Part shown: piece after piece, positions 1-9,345 of the stretch
Layout of the letters: every line of letters begins with the position of its first letter
How positions within the stretch are numbered: the first letter of the stretch is position 1
DNA from: Gemmatimonadota bacterium
GTDB taxonomy: Bacteria; Gemmatimonadota; Gemmatimonadetes; Longimicrobiales; Gaopeijiaceae
NCBI GenBank assembly: GCA_028874905.1
Contig: JAPPGZ010000062.1
Span: forward strand, 1-36,842
DNA length: 36,842 nucleotides
Direction of reading: 5' to 3'
Notes under the pieces: generated by a model
What the model saw: the letters and a program-made list of their open reading frames with translations, nothing else
Database searches by the model: none
What the model was told of the DNA's origin: nothing
Translations under genes and position numbers: made by a program

Positions 1-2163
1 GTCGTCCTGGTAGAAGTAGCGGTGGTCGGGGGTGAGCCAGCCCTGGTGAATGTAGGCGGCGTTGGGGGACGAGGCGCGGGCGACCGCGACCGGGTTGTCC
101 TTGTCGGTGACGTCCGAGATCTCGAAGAAGGCGCCGTTCGAGTTGAGGCATAGTTCGTGGCCGCGGTAGCGCTCGTCGGGGCCGTCGTAGGTGACGCACT
201 GGGAGTCGTGGGTGCCGCGCTCGTGGGTGGCACACCCGACGAACACCGGATTCTTCGGGTCGCGGATGTCCATCATGTGGAGGCCGCCGCCGCAGGACTC
301 GCCGCCGCCGCGGTTGCCGACCGCGTACGCAAAGCCGCTCTCTTCGTTGATGACGATGTTGTGCGAGCTCGCGATGCCGCGGTAGTGCGTGTCGGGCTCG
401 AAGAGCGCCGGCATTTCGTCGGGGGCGACGTCGCGCAGACGGGTGAGGTCGAATACCTGCATGCCATGCTCGCCGGCTCCGTCCGCGACGATGTAGGCGT
501 GGTCCCTGTACGTCTTGATGTCACGCCACAGCTGTGAGGGCGGAGTCCCCCACGGCTTGGGCAGGTCGCCGACCAGCACCGGGTTGGAGGGGTCGGTGAT
601 GTCGATGAAGGAGGTGCCGTCGTTGCGTCCCACCAGCGCATACTCCTGGCCGGTGACGGGATCGGTCCAGCCCCAGTTGTCGTTGGTGCGCACGCCGCGG
701 GCGCGAACGCCGGCGCGCAGGATCGAGTTGGGGATGAAGGACAGCAGCTCGACCTCGCCGCAGTCGAAGGGGCCGACCGCACCGTCGCTGCAGCGCCGTT
801 CCTCGCCGAGAAGCGCGCCCAGCGCGTCGGGGGCGCTGACGAGCATGCCGGCGTCGTGCCAGCCAGGGACGGGCGGGGCCGTTGGGGGGTCGGTGGGGGT
901 CGGGTCGGTGCGGTCGCCCGGGGCGGGCTCGTCGCCGCGTTCGTAGAGGTGGACCGAGCCGGACTGGTGATGCATGCCGGGCGCGCCGATCGCGATAATG
1001 TCGGCGGTCGCGACGATCAGGCCGCCGAAGCGGTCCTGTTCGACGGTCGCCTCCTGGGGGAGCTGGATGCGGTGGGGTGAGGCGGCAGCGTCGGCAGCGC
1101 CTGCGTACACGTACACGGAGCCGGTCTCGTAGCCGCGCAGGGTGGGAGCCCCGACCCAGATGTCGCTACCGGCGGCGGCCAGCGCCGCGCCGAAGCGGTC
1201 GCCGCTCTCGCCGTTCGGGAGTGCCAGCGTGTTTGCCTCGGGCGTCCACCGCGCGAGGTCGTCGCTCCAGGAATGGACGAATACGGCCCCACGGCTGTCG
1301 TTGGTGCCGGGTGCGCCGACCAGGACCCTCCCCTCGGCGGCCGCGAGGGCCGACCCGAAGTTGGCGTTCGCCTCGGCGGCCGCGTCGAGGGCGCCGACCT
1401 CTTCCCAACCTGCCTCTCCCAAGCGGAAATGATAGACGCGGCCCGCGTTTTCGAGGCCCTGGGGGTCGCTTGCGGGGGCGGTCCACCGGGGTGCGCCGAT
1501 CAACGCCCCATGGGGAGTGAGAAGAATCGCGGTGCCGAATCCGTCCCCGGCCGTGCCGTCGGCGGGCTGGAGGGTGGCGCGCTGGATCCACTGGCCGGAA
1601 GTGCTGCGCTCGTAGGCATGGACCGCGCCGGGGACTTGCGGCGCCTCGGGTTCGTTGCGCTGTCGCGCCTGCGGGTCCGCGGCCGGGCCCGGAGCGCGCA
1701 CGAGCAGCCAGTCGCCCGCTGACGCCAGTGCCAGGCCGAAATCGGTTCCACAATAGCCGTATTGACCGCATCCAGGGTCGAGGCCGGCGACCCCGTCGCC
1801 CTCGACCGTGCCCGCGGGCTGCCAGGCCCCACCGTCCGCGGGGCGCTCGAAGACGTGCAGGGGGCCATTGCGCTGTCCGACGAAAAGGGTGTTGCCGTTC
1901 TTCGTCAGCACGGTTCCGAAGCCGTCGGCCCGTTCGGAGTCCGGGGCGCGCAGAAGGGCGGACTGCCGCCACTCGCCGTCCGACTTCTCGTAGATGTAGA
2001 CGGCCCCGGAGCGGAAGTTGGGGTTGGGTTCGGCGATGAAGATCTCGTCGCCGTCGATCACGACCGAGTTGCCGAAGGACGGGGACTGGGCCGCGAGGGA
2101 CGAAGCGGACGGGGCCAGGATGGCGAGGAACGCGAGCAGAGATCTAGTCGACTTCCGGATCAT
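1..2163 (-). CDS. Exported FG-GAP propeller / choice-of-anchor B family protein (3' end outside window)
   Basis: The frame is open from the ATG at 2163 to the window edge (721 codons seen), so the C-terminus is missing. An AGGAG site lies just upstream of the ATG. Residues 1-25 form a signal peptide ending in SLAAQ. About seven FG-GAP-like blades follow (SFGNSVVIDGDEIFIAEPN, TDFGLALASAGDWLLV, ANFGSALAAAEGRVLVGAPG and others), up to about residue 400. A Pro/Thr/Asp linker near residue 420 leads into a domain with LVGRNDGTSFIDITDPSNP and NIVINEESGFAYAVGNRGGG, typical of the choice-of-anchor B (LVIvd-like) family. The likely role is a surface or secreted beta-propeller protein; no enzyme activity can be inferred. 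It starts 27 bp after the amidohydrolase stop at 2191 on the same strand, so co-transcription is likely. The fusion of a seven-bladed FG-GAP propeller to this domain is the notable feature. Confidence 0.85.
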   Translation of the reverse strand, partial: MIRKSTRSLLAFLAILAPSASSLAAQSPSFGNSVVIDGDEIFIAEPNPNFRSGAVYIYEKSDGEWRQSALLRAPDSERADGFGTVLTKNGNTLFVGQRNGPLHVFERPADGGAWQPAGTVEGDGVAGLDPGCGQYGYCGTDFGLALASAGDWLLVRAPGPAADPQARQRNEPEAPQVPGAVHAYERSTSGQWIQRATLQPADGTAGDGFGTAILLTPHGALIGAPRWTAPASDPQGLENAGRVYHFRLGEAGWEEVGALDAAAEANANFGSALAAAEGRVLVGAPGTNDSRGAVFVHSWSDDLARWTPEANTLALPNGESGDRFGAALAAAGSDIWVGAPTLRGYETGSVYVYAGAADAAASPHRIQLPQEATVEQDRFGGLIVATADIIAIGAPGMHHQSGSVHLYERGDEPAPGDRTDPTPTDPPTAPPVPGWHDAGMLVSAPDALGALLGEERRCSDGAVGPFDCGEVELLSFIPNSILRAGVRARGVRTNDNWGWTDPVTGQEYALVGRNDGTSFIDITDPSNPVLVGDLPKPWGTPPSQLWRDIKTYRDHAYIVADGAGEHGMQVFDLTRLRDVAPDEMPALFEPDTHYRGIASSHNIVINEESGFAYAVGNRGGGESCGGGLHMMDIRDPKNPVFVGCATHERGTHDSQCVTYDGPDERYRGHELCLNSNGAFFEISDVTDKDNPVAVARASSPNAAYIHQGWLTPDHRYFYQDD

Positions 2164-2190
2164 GATGTTCTCCTGTTTGTCCACGGGCCG

Positions 2191-5100
2191 CTAACGGTTC
2201 ACTGGCCGCGGGCCCGACCTCCAGACCTCCTCGTGGATCCACGGGCGCGCGCCGTAGGGCCGCTCGGTGGGCCAGAGTTCGTCAAGGGTCATTCCGTCGT
2301 AGACGATGCCGCCCTTCATGACGAGCATGATGTCGGTCGTATTGCGGATGTTGTCGAGGGGATTGGAATTGAGGACCATCAGGTCGGCGAGCTTGCCGGG
2401 CGTGAGGGTACCCAGGTCTTCCGAGGCGCCGAGGAAGTAGGCCCCTTCGACGCTGGCCAGCTCCAGCGCTCCCATCGGCCCCATCGCGGATTCCGCGATC
2501 CAGACCTCCCAGTGCGATGCAAGACCATGCTGTTGGCCGTGCGCGCCAATGGCTCCGTGGGCACCTTCGGCCATCCAGTCCACCAGGACCTGGGCCAGCA
2601 TCGGATAGCTGTAGTCGGTGAAGGGGCGCTGGAAGACGCGGCGGGCGTGCGGCACGAGCTGCTTCCACGGCATCCACAGACGCAGCTTCTCGTCACGCCA
2701 CACCTCGGTCTCGTGGAAGAACCACTCGTCGTTCCACGGCCCCGGGCCGCCGACCACGAAGGTCGGCGAGTAGACGGTTTCGGCGCGCCCGAAGAAGCGG
2801 GCCGCGTCCGAGTACATCGGCACGTAGCTGATCGGGTGCTCCCACGCGGTCTGGCCGTCCATGATCATGCCCATGTTGAACGCCAGGTCACTGCCCTCGG
2901 ACGTGACCATGAGACCCCGCTTGCGCGCGATGTCCGACACCCACTGGCGCTGGTCGCGGCGCGGCTGCAGGTACTGCTTGAGCGACACCGCGCCCCACGA
3001 CTGGAGCCGCGCGATGTTGTCCTCGGCGACCTCGTAGCTGGTCAGTTCGTTCTGGCGGACGGCGTCACCGCGGTAGAGCGGGTCGCCGGTGGTGTAGGTG
3101 CGCGGACCGACCAGGACCCCGGCCTCGATCATCTGGGCGGCCGGGAAGACGTCCTGCGACCATTGGGAATTGTCGAGGTTGCTGGTGACGCCGTAGGCCA
3201 GCGCGACAGCCATTTCGAAGGCGTTGGGCGGGATGATGCCCCGGTACTCGCGGAAGAAGTGCGAGTGCATGTCGATGAAGCCGGGGATTACGGTCTTGCC
3301 GGTGCCGTCGATGGTGTGGTCGGCTCCGGTCGCGTCGCATTCGACCATTGTCCCGACGCAGGTGATCCTGCCATCCGTGGCGACGAGCGTGCCGTTTTCG
3401 ATGACCTGCCGGTTCTCGAGGGTGACGATGCGCGCGCCGGTGATTGCGACGGTGCCCATGCCGAGCGAGCCGCGGGGAACTTCGAGCGCGATCTGGAAGG
3501 TGTCGGTGGTCTCGGTCGCGACATCGTGCGTGTAGTAGCTCGCCGCGCTTCCGAACTCGACCGTGTTGGGGTCGCGCCACCCGGGGAAGATGCCGCCGCG
3601 GCGACTGAGCTGCCGCACCGGAAGTTTCCCGCCCTTCTTGGCGACCGCGACCGCGCCGCCGATCCCCGCCGCCCCGCTCGGAACCGGGACCAGGTACGCG
3701 TTGTCGCCCTCGTTGAAGGCGGCGTGGCGCCCGTCGGGGGAGATCATGACCTCGTCGGCCCATGGGAGGACGAGGTGGATGCGCGGGTCCGTGCCGTCGC
3801 GGGCCACGGAGCGCAGCCGGGTGGAGTCGCCCATCGTGCGGTAGAAGATGCGCCCGTCCGGGCCGAAAGCGCCCCGCACGAACTGGGTGCGGGTGGGCAA
3901 CGTGTTGCTCGGGACGCGGACGACGCGCTGCCCGGCGGACCCCATGCCCGCCTCGTCGCCGGTTTCGGCGCCCCCGCCCGGTCCGGCGGCCGGGAAAAGG
4001 ACCAGGTCGTACCACGGGTTGTGCGCTACCGAGCGATAGCGGACCGTGGCGCCCGACCCCCGGGTCGCCAGGATCTCGGTGCCGTCCGGGCTCCACTGGG
4101 TGTGGGCGTACTCGCCGGGCTCGGCGCTGACCTGCCGCGGGCTGCCGCCGTCGGCGCTGATGGTCATCACATGGCCGGTGCCGGTCTCGTCGACGGTCGT
4201 GTAGGCGATCGACCGGCTGTCGGGCGACCAGGAAGGCGAGTACTCGAAGCGCTTTTCGGCATCGGAGGTGAGACGGCGGGGCGTCTCATCCGGCAGGTCC
4301 ATGACCCAGACGCGGCCGGCGGCCGAGAAGGCGAGCCGCTCACCATCGGGCGAGCCGGTCGTCCAGCGCGTGAACGCGATGGGGACGGGACCATCGTCGA
4401 TGCGGAAGGCCTGGTACGCCTGCTCCGAGATCACTCGGTGGACTCGCGCGGTGAAGGGAATGGTCGAGACCTCACCGCTGCCCACATCCAGTCGCCGCAG
4501 CTTGCCTCCCTGCGCGATCACGATCGACGCGCCATCGGGCGCCCACGAGTAGCCCGGCAGCATGCGGATCGTCTTCATCCCCTCTGTCATGTCCTGCGCG
4601 ATCGGGTCCATGACGATCCGCTCGGCGCCCGTCTCGAGGTCGCGGACCCAGAGCGCGGTGCTGGGGCCGAACTCGTGGCCCTTCCACTCGATCGTGGCGT
4701 CGGGGAGGCGGCGCGCGAAGGCGACGTGGCGTCCGTCCGGCGAGATCTCGGCTGCGAAGCCGCCGCCGCCGGACAGCCGGTACTGCCGCGAAGGCACGCC
4801 GCTGGTGACCTTGACCACTTCACCCGTCTTCAGGTCCATGCGGCGCAGGTTCATGGTGCCCTGCAGGGCATCGCGCACGAGCCGGTCGTCCAGCAGAGCG
4901 CCGTCGATGTTGTCCAGCGCCCACGGCACGGTCTGCCCCGGTGTGCGCACGTGGTAGAAGACGTAGCGCCCGTCTTCGGACACCGACGGCCACGACGCCG
5001 AGCCGTCGTCGTTGGACACGACCTCGACGCCCGTGCCGCCGTCCTGGTGGTACATCCAGATCCCGCCGCCCTGTGCCACCAGGATGTACTCGCCGTCGGC

Positions 5101-5562
5101 CGTCCACTCGGGCATCGTCACGCGGGTGTCCATGCTGGACTGTACCTGGCGCGGGTTCGAGCCGTCCGCGTCCATGACCCAGAGGTTGGTCTGGCCAGCC
5201 CGGTCCGAGATGAACGCGATGCGCGTGCCGTCGGGAGAGTATCTGGGATGGTAGTTGACCGCGACGCCGCTCTCCTGCGTGAGGCTCTCGGCCTGCCCGC
5301 CCTCCGCGGGGACGCGGTAGACGTGCGCGAGGAGGTCGAAGACGATCCACCGTCCGTCGGGCGACATGTCCACCGACATCCAGGTCCCCTCGTCGGTCTC
5401 GAAGTCGATTTCGCGGGTATCGCCCCGCGCGAGGGTGACGTCCCAGTCGGAGTCGTCCGTGCCGTTCGCGTCCTGTGCGAGCGCGGGGCCGGGGAGGGCG
5501 GCGGTGGCCGCCGCAAGAGCGAGGACGACCGCGAGGGGAGCGATGGCGGCGGCGCGGGACAT
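2191..5562 (-). CDS. Exported amidohydrolase with N-terminal TolB-like (PD40) beta-propeller
   Basis: This is a 1123-residue protein from the ATG at 5562, which is preceded by GGAGG. The open frame extends 28 codons further up, but the hydrophobic signal peptide (MSRAAAIAPLAVVLALAA..., ending near ALAQD) begins here. Residues about 40-690 hold repeated PD40/WD40-like units (YSPDGTRIAFISDRAGQTN, WSPDSRSIAYTTVDETGTG). The last 400 residues are an amidohydrolase: IPGFIDMHSHF near residue 767 gives the HxH metal motif, VSLKQYL holds the candidate bridging Lys, AWEHPISYVP and GAHGQQHGLASHWEVW supply further His, and LTPGKLADLMVL is the usual closing motif. This architecture is common for exported amidohydrolases of the imidazolonepropionase/prolidase type. 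The substrate is unknown; a peptide or cyclic amide is plausible. It is probably co-transcribed with the downstream propeller protein. Confidence 0.93.
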   Translation of the reverse strand: MSRAAAIAPLAVVLALAAATAALPGPALAQDANGTDDSDWDVTLARGDTREIDFETDEGTWMSVDMSPDGRWIVFDLLAHVYRVPAEGGQAESLTQESGVAVNYHPRYSPDGTRIAFISDRAGQTNLWVMDADGSNPRQVQSSMDTRVTMPEWTADGEYILVAQGGGIWMYHQDGGTGVEVVSNDDGSASWPSVSEDGRYVFYHVRTPGQTVPWALDNIDGALLDDRLVRDALQGTMNLRRMDLKTGEVVKVTSGVPSRQYRLSGGGGFAAEISPDGRHVAFARRLPDATIEWKGHEFGPSTALWVRDLETGAERIVMDPIAQDMTEGMKTIRMLPGYSWAPDGASIVIAQGGKLRRLDVGSGEVSTIPFTARVHRVISEQAYQAFRIDDGPVPIAFTRWTTGSPDGERLAFSAAGRVWVMDLPDETPRRLTSDAEKRFEYSPSWSPDSRSIAYTTVDETGTGHVMTISADGGSPRQVSAEPGEYAHTQWSPDGTEILATRGSGATVRYRSVAHNPWYDLVLFPAAGPGGGAETGDEAGMGSAGQRVVRVPSNTLPTRTQFVRGAFGPDGRIFYRTMGDSTRLRSVARDGTDPRIHLVLPWADEVMISPDGRHAAFNEGDNAYLVPVPSGAAGIGGAVAVAKKGGKLPVRQLSRRGGIFPGWRDPNTVEFGSAASYYTHDVATETTDTFQIALEVPRGSLGMGTVAITGARIVTLENRQVIENGTLVATDGRITCVGTMVECDATGADHTIDGTGKTVIPGFIDMHSHFFREYRGIIPPNAFEMAVALAYGVTSNLDNSQWSQDVFPAAQMIEAGVLVGPRTYTTGDPLYRGDAVRQNELTSYEVAEDNIARLQSWGAVSLKQYLQPRRDQRQWVSDIARKRGLMVTSEGSDLAFNMGMIMDGQTAWEHPISYVPMYSDAARFFGRAETVYSPTFVVGGPGPWNDEWFFHETEVWRDEKLRLWMPWKQLVPHARRVFQRPFTDYSYPMLAQVLVDWMAEGAHGAIGAHGQQHGLASHWEVWIAESAMGPMGALELASVEGAYFLGASEDLGTLTPGKLADLMVLNSNPLDNIRNTTDIMLVMKGGIVYDGMTLDELWPTERPYGARPWIHEEVWRSGPRPVNR

Positions 5563-5680
5563 GGGTGCCTCCGAGGCTGGAGCGGAGCGGTGGGACACCC
5601 GGTCAGAATAGGGGGCGGTGGCGCGGTGGGCCACCGCACGGCGCACGAGGACCGGAGCACGCAGGGGGCGCCGAGGAAAG

Positions 5681-5753
5681 CTCCCGCGGCAGGACTCGAA
5701 CCTGCGACCCGACGGTTAACAGCCGTCTGCTCTACCAGCTGAGCTACGCGGGA
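5681..5753 (-). tRNA. tRNA-Asn (GTT)
   Basis: Read on the minus strand, this 73-nt sequence folds as a complete cloverleaf. The 7-bp acceptor stem is TCCCGCG/CGCGGGA with discriminator G. The D arm is GCTCAGCTGGTAGAGC. The anticodon stem GACGG/CCGTC encloses CTGTTAA with anticodon GTT (plus-strand 5718-5720). The T arm is GCAGG-TTCGAAT-CCTGC. CCA is not encoded; the following bases are CTT. It lies downstream of the YchF-like gene on the same strand. No integrase or duplicated tRNA end was seen nearby, so there is no sign that it serves as an attachment site here. Confidence 0.97.
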
Positions 5754-5817
5754 AAAACGATGGAGCCACGGAAGATCGCCCGAGCGGGGTCCCCGAGTCA
5801 ACTACAATTCGGGTCGG

Positions 5818-6858
5818 CTACACGTTGAAACGGACGTGCAACAGGTCGCCGTCGGCCACGACGTAGTCCCTGCCCTCTACGCGCATCAGTCCGGCTTCCT
5901 TTACCGCCTGCTCGGACCCGTGCCGCGCGAATACTTCGTATGGGATGACCTCGGCACGGATGAAGCCTCGTTCCATGTCGCTGTGGACGCACCCGGCGGC
6001 CGTGCGTGCGACCGTACCCCGGCGGACCGTCCACGCCCTCACTTCGTCCTTTCCGATGGTGAAGAAGGACACCAGATCCATCATGGCGTACGCCGCGCGG
6101 ATGAAGCGCGCCAGCGCCGGCTCCGACAGTCCCATGTCCTCCAGGAAGTCCGCCTGGTCCTCGGGGTCGAGGGCAGCGATCTCGCTCTCGACGCCGGCTG
6201 ACAGGACCATCGCTGCACCTCCCATTTCGCGCGCCTCCGCTGCCAGGGCGGAGTCAAGCGCTTCGCCGGCCCGCTTCTCTTCCACGTTGAGCGCCACGAG
6301 CAATGGCAGGTCGGTCAACAGTCCGTAGCCCTTCAGGAACCCCCGGTGCAACTCCGTCTCCGCGAGCAGGCGCAGTGCCTGACCGTCTTCCAGGGCTGCC
6401 GTCATCGTCTCGAAGGCGTCGATCTCGCGAATATCGGCCCGCTCCTTCCGCGCGCGGTCGAGACGGCGCTCCACGACCGCCAGGTCGGCAAGAACGCACT
6501 CGTCGTGGAAGGCGCGAAGGTCGCCGAGCGGGTCCGGGTCGGTGTCGAGCGCGGGATTAAGGAAGTCGCGCAGCACGAGGCACAGTGCTTCCCGGTCCCT
6601 GATCTCCTGCAGGCTCTTCGGCGACAGGTACCGGGCTCCGGCGCCGTGCTCGCCCGGGACATCGCGGAGGTTGATGGTCGCGTACGTGGTCTTCTTCGGC
6701 GATATCACGCCGGAAAGGAAGTCCAGGCGAGCGTCGGGCACGCGGACCGTCCCGACACGGATCTCGCCTCCGTAGCCAACGGGCACGTCGAGGCCGGTCA
6801 TGGCGTTGAAGAGCGTGGTCTTCCCGGAGCCGGCAAAACCGGCGAGTCCGAATCGCAT
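5818..6858 (-). CDS. Divergent YchF/OLA1-family P-loop NTPase
   Basis: A 346-residue protein from the ATG at 6858; further upstream codons precede the P-loop without homologous sequence. The P-loop is GFAGSGKTT (residues 7-15), the G3-like motif is DVPG (66-69), and NVEE at 191-194 stands where Ras-like GTPases have NKxD. An NxxE motif at this place is the hallmark of YchF/OLA1 proteins, which favour ATP. The C-terminus (about 262-346) is the YchF TGS/DUF933 region: SFFTIGKDEVRAWTVRRG, HSDMERGFIRAEVIPYE and the ending YVVADGDLLHVRFNV. In ordinary YchF the P-loop reads GLPNVGKST and the switch carries DIAGLVKGA; both differ here, and the central region is rearranged. It is probably a paralogous subfamily rather than the standard ribosome-associated YchF. 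It is transcribed toward tRNA-Asn and divergently from the aminotransferase gene. Confidence 0.88.
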   Translation of the reverse strand: MRFGLAGFAGSGKTTLFNAMTGLDVPVGYGGEIRVGTVRVPDARLDFLSGVISPKKTTYATINLRDVPGEHGAGARYLSPKSLQEIRDREALCLVLRDFLNPALDTDPDPLGDLRAFHDECVLADLAVVERRLDRARKERADIREIDAFETMTAALEDGQALRLLAETELHRGFLKGYGLLTDLPLLVALNVEEKRAGEALDSALAAEAREMGGAAMVLSAGVESEIAALDPEDQADFLEDMGLSEPALARFIRAAYAMMDLVSFFTIGKDEVRAWTVRRGTVARTAAGCVHSDMERGFIRAEVIPYEVFARHGSEQAVKEAGLMRVEGRDYVVADGDLLHVRFNV

Positions 6859-6975
6859 CCGTAGTCGTACCGCCTGGCAGGATTCGTGCGCTTGCGAGGG
6901 CGCGGCGTTGCTGAAACGTTGCATCGCACGGCAGATGGCGGAACCCCGAAAGGTGTGAAACGCAGGAGCGTGCGA

Positions 6976-8280
6976 ATGACGGAAGACCCAGGGTTGACGT
7001 GGAAGGCGAGCACCGGCGTCTCGCGCCGTGGCTTCCTGGCGACCGGTGCTGCCGGTCTGGCAGGCGCCTCATTCGCCGGGTGCGCCGCCGCATCCGACTC
7101 CGACGTCTCCGGCAGGCGTCCCGCGTTAACTCGCCCCGATGGTGTGGAGGACAGCGCCTGGGCGCACATCCGCGAACACTTCATCCTCGAACCCGGCACC
7201 GCGTACATGAACAACGCCAGCCTGGGGATGCCGCCGGCGTCGGTCGCGGAGGCAGTGGGCGCCGGATATGAGGCCCTGTCGCGGGAACCCCTGCAAGGGA
7301 AGAACGAGTTGGGCGCGTTCATCGCGTCGGACGTGGTGCCGCGCATGGCCGCCTACCTGGGCGCGTCAACCGACGAAATCGTGCTGACGCGCAACGCCAG
7401 CGAAGCGCTTCACATGGGGACGGTCGGCATTCGTCTTGAGCGCGGCGACGAGGTTCTGGTCACCAGCCAGGAGCACCCCGCCGGCCGCCGTCCGTGGGAT
7501 TACCGGGCCGCGCGGGACGGGATCAATGTCAACACGGTCTTCATTCCCAGCCCACTCGAGAGCGGGGGGCAGGCGGTGGCGCTGGTTGAAGAGGCGCTTA
7601 CGCCGGCCACCCGGGTCATCGCCTTCTGCCACGTGACCCGGGGCGGCCATCTGTATCCCGTCCGCCAGCTGTGCTCGCTGGCGAGGGAACGGGGTATCGT
7701 GAGCCACGTGGATGGCGCGCAGGCCGTCGGCATGCTGCCCGTGGACCTGCAAACGCTCGGATGCGACACCTATTCCGCGAGTCTGCACAAGTGGCTGCTG
7801 GGACCAATGGGAACCGGGGTGTTCTACGTCCGTGCGGGCGCCCGGGACCGCGTTCAGTCGGCCTTCGCGCCCGATGGGGAGGGCAGCATGGTCGCGTACC
7901 AGCCGCCGGGCACGTCGAGTCTCCCCTTGCGGGCGGCCCTGTCCGCGTCGCTGGACCTCGCTGAAACGATGGGTCCGGGAAACGTGGCCGCGCGCACCCG
8001 CTACCTGTCCGACTACCTGAAGTCCCGCCTCGGGGCAATGCCGGGCGTTACGATTCTCAGCGGCCCGAGCCCCGCCACTTCATGCCCGGGCTCCACCATC
8101 TTCGAGCAGGATGGCGTGGACGCCGTCGAGGCCGTGAGCCTCGTGGCCCGGCGCGACCGGATCCACATCGACGAGCATCAGCGCGATGGTCACAACGCCA
8201 TCCGGATCTCTACCCACGTCTACAACACCACCGCCGAGATCGATCGTCTGGTCGACGTCCTCAGGGGGCTCCCCGCCTGA
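6976..8280 (+). CDS. Tat-exported class V aminotransferase-fold PLP enzyme
   Basis: A 434-residue protein from the ATG at 6976, chosen because AGGAG (6964-6968) precedes it and the Tat signal starts soon after (SRRGFLATGAAGLAGASFAG, RR at 17-18). Cys36 after FAG could be a lipidation site, but the box is imperfect. The body matches the isopenicillin-N epimerase / cysteine desulfurase-like class V fold: YMNNASLGMPP (78-88), LTRNASEALHMG for phosphate binding, HVDGAQAVG with Asp246 for the PLP pyridine nitrogen, and SASLHKWLLGPMGTG with Lys272 as the Schiff-base lysine. The reaction is unknown; members include epimerases, lyases and kynureninase-like enzymes. A PLP enzyme with a Tat signal would be exported folded with its cofactor. 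The acetamidase gene follows 36 bp downstream, probably in the same operon. Confidence 0.92.
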   Translation: MTEDPGLTWKASTGVSRRGFLATGAAGLAGASFAGCAAASDSDVSGRRPALTRPDGVEDSAWAHIREHFILEPGTAYMNNASLGMPPASVAEAVGAGYEALSREPLQGKNELGAFIASDVVPRMAAYLGASTDEIVLTRNASEALHMGTVGIRLERGDEVLVTSQEHPAGRRPWDYRAARDGINVNTVFIPSPLESGGQAVALVEEALTPATRVIAFCHVTRGGHLYPVRQLCSLARERGIVSHVDGAQAVGMLPVDLQTLGCDTYSASLHKWLLGPMGTGVFYVRAGARDRVQSAFAPDGEGSMVAYQPPGTSSLPLRAALSASLDLAETMGPGNVAARTRYLSDYLKSRLGAMPGVTILSGPSPATSCPGSTIFEQDGVDAVEAVSLVARRDRIHIDEHQRDGHNAIRISTHVYNTTAEIDRLVDVLRGLPA

Positions 8281-8316
8281 TTCGACCTTTCATCCACATG
8301 CCAAGGAGCTGTCCCG

Positions 8317-9345
8317 ATGTTCCGTCTACCGGCCGCCCGCACTTTCCCGACCGCCCTCACGCTCGCCGCCACCATGGCGCTGGCCGCCTGCAATATCGAG
8401 CCGATCCCGGACGAGTCCGCTTCCCAGGTTCCGGCCCCCGACTTCACACTCGGGTCCGAGAACACCCACAATCGCTGGAGCGCCACGATCCCTCCCCAGC
8501 TCACCGTTCCGTCCGGCGCCGTCGTCGAGGTGTGGACCAAGGAAGCGTCGGACGGCCAGATCACCGAGTCGACGGTCGTCGATGAGCTCGCGGACGTTGA
8601 TTTCGGCCTTATCCATGCGCTCACGGGACCCATCTACGTTGAGGGCGCCAGCCCGGGCGACCTGCTGGCGGTCACGGTGCACGATGTCCAGGTGGAAGGG
8701 TGGGGATGGGCGACGATCCTGCCCGGGTTCGGTTTCCTCGCCGACGAGTTCACGGAGCCGTGGATTCGGGGCTTCCCCATGGAGTCCGGCGCCACCGAAG
8801 TCGCCTTCAACGAGAACATCACGATCCCGCTGGAGCCCTTCGCGGGCGTGATGGGCGTCGCTCCCGCCACCGATTCCATGCTGGTGACGATCCCCCCGCG
8901 GGCCAACGGCGGCAACATGGACAACCGGCACATGAAGGCCGGCGCCACCGTGTACTTCCCGGTGCAAGTGGAGGGCGCGCTCCTCTCGATCGGCGACACG
9001 CACGCCGCGCAGGGCGACGGCGAGGTCTCCGGCACCGCGATCGAGGCTCCGATGCGGCTCGTGCTGGAGATCGAGGTGATGGAGAACACCCGCGGGATCG
9101 CCGAACCCCAGTACGAGACCGACGACTACTACGCCGTGACCGGCTTCGCCACGACCATCGACGAGGCGGCCCGCAAGGCAACCCGCTACATGATCGACTA
9201 CCTGGTAGCCGAACACGGCCTCACCCGCAACGAGGCCTACGTGCTGTGTTCGCTGGTGGGGGATCTGAAGATCTCGGAGACGGTTGACGTGCCGCACATG
9301 CTGGTCAGCATGCACGTGCCGAAGGGGATTTTCGGGACTCAGTAA
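8317..9345 (+). CDS. Acetamidase/formamidase family lipoprotein
   Basis: A 342-residue protein preceded by AAGGAG. The N-terminus is a lipoprotein signal peptide with box LAAC, Cys25. The rest matches the FmdA/AmdA family: GPIYVEGASPGDLLAVTVHD, IPLEPFAGVMGVAP, PPRANGGNMDNRHMKAGATVYFPV (given here as GGNMDNRHMKAG), LSIGDTHAAQGDGEVSGTAI and the late segment NEAYVLCSLVGDLKISETVD. In this family the DTHAAQGDGE and GGNMD segments surround the metal site. It should hydrolyse a short amide (formamide, acetamide or similar) to ammonia and acid, here outside the cytoplasm. Most characterised members are cytosolic, so the lipoprotein signal is unusual, though it fits the many exported enzymes in this window. 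Its end overlaps the convergent M28 gene by 7 bp. Confidence 0.93.
   Translation: MFRLPAARTFPTALTLAATMALAACNIEPIPDESASQVPAPDFTLGSENTHNRWSATIPPQLTVPSGAVVEVWTKEASDGQITESTVVDELADVDFGLIHALTGPIYVEGASPGDLLAVTVHDVQVEGWGWATILPGFGFLADEFTEPWIRGFPMESGATEVAFNENITIPLEPFAGVMGVAPATDSMLVTIPPRANGGNMDNRHMKAGATVYFPVQVEGALLSIGDTHAAQGDGEVSGTAIEAPMRLVLEIEVMENTRGIAEPQYETDDYYAVTGFATTIDEAARKATRYMIDYLVAEHGLTRNEAYVLCSLVGDLKISETVDVPHMLVSMHVPKGIFGTQ

Noticed and set aside
5623..5637. Perfect inverted repeat GCGGTGG-G-CCACCGC after the tRNA-Asn
   Set aside because: Could be a tRNA terminator, but there is no T-tract and short GC-only inverted repeats are expected by chance here.
1762..5742. A 1326-codon open frame on the plus strand
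   Set aside because: It runs antisense through the amidohydrolase, part of the propeller gene and the tRNA. Its sequence is low-complexity Arg/Gly/Val/Asp typical of a GC-rich shadow frame, with no domain, while both minus-strand genes have clear domains and SD sites.
5681..5753. tRNA-Asn as an integration site for a mobile element
   Set aside because: No integrase, no second copy of the tRNA 3' end and no change in composition next to it.
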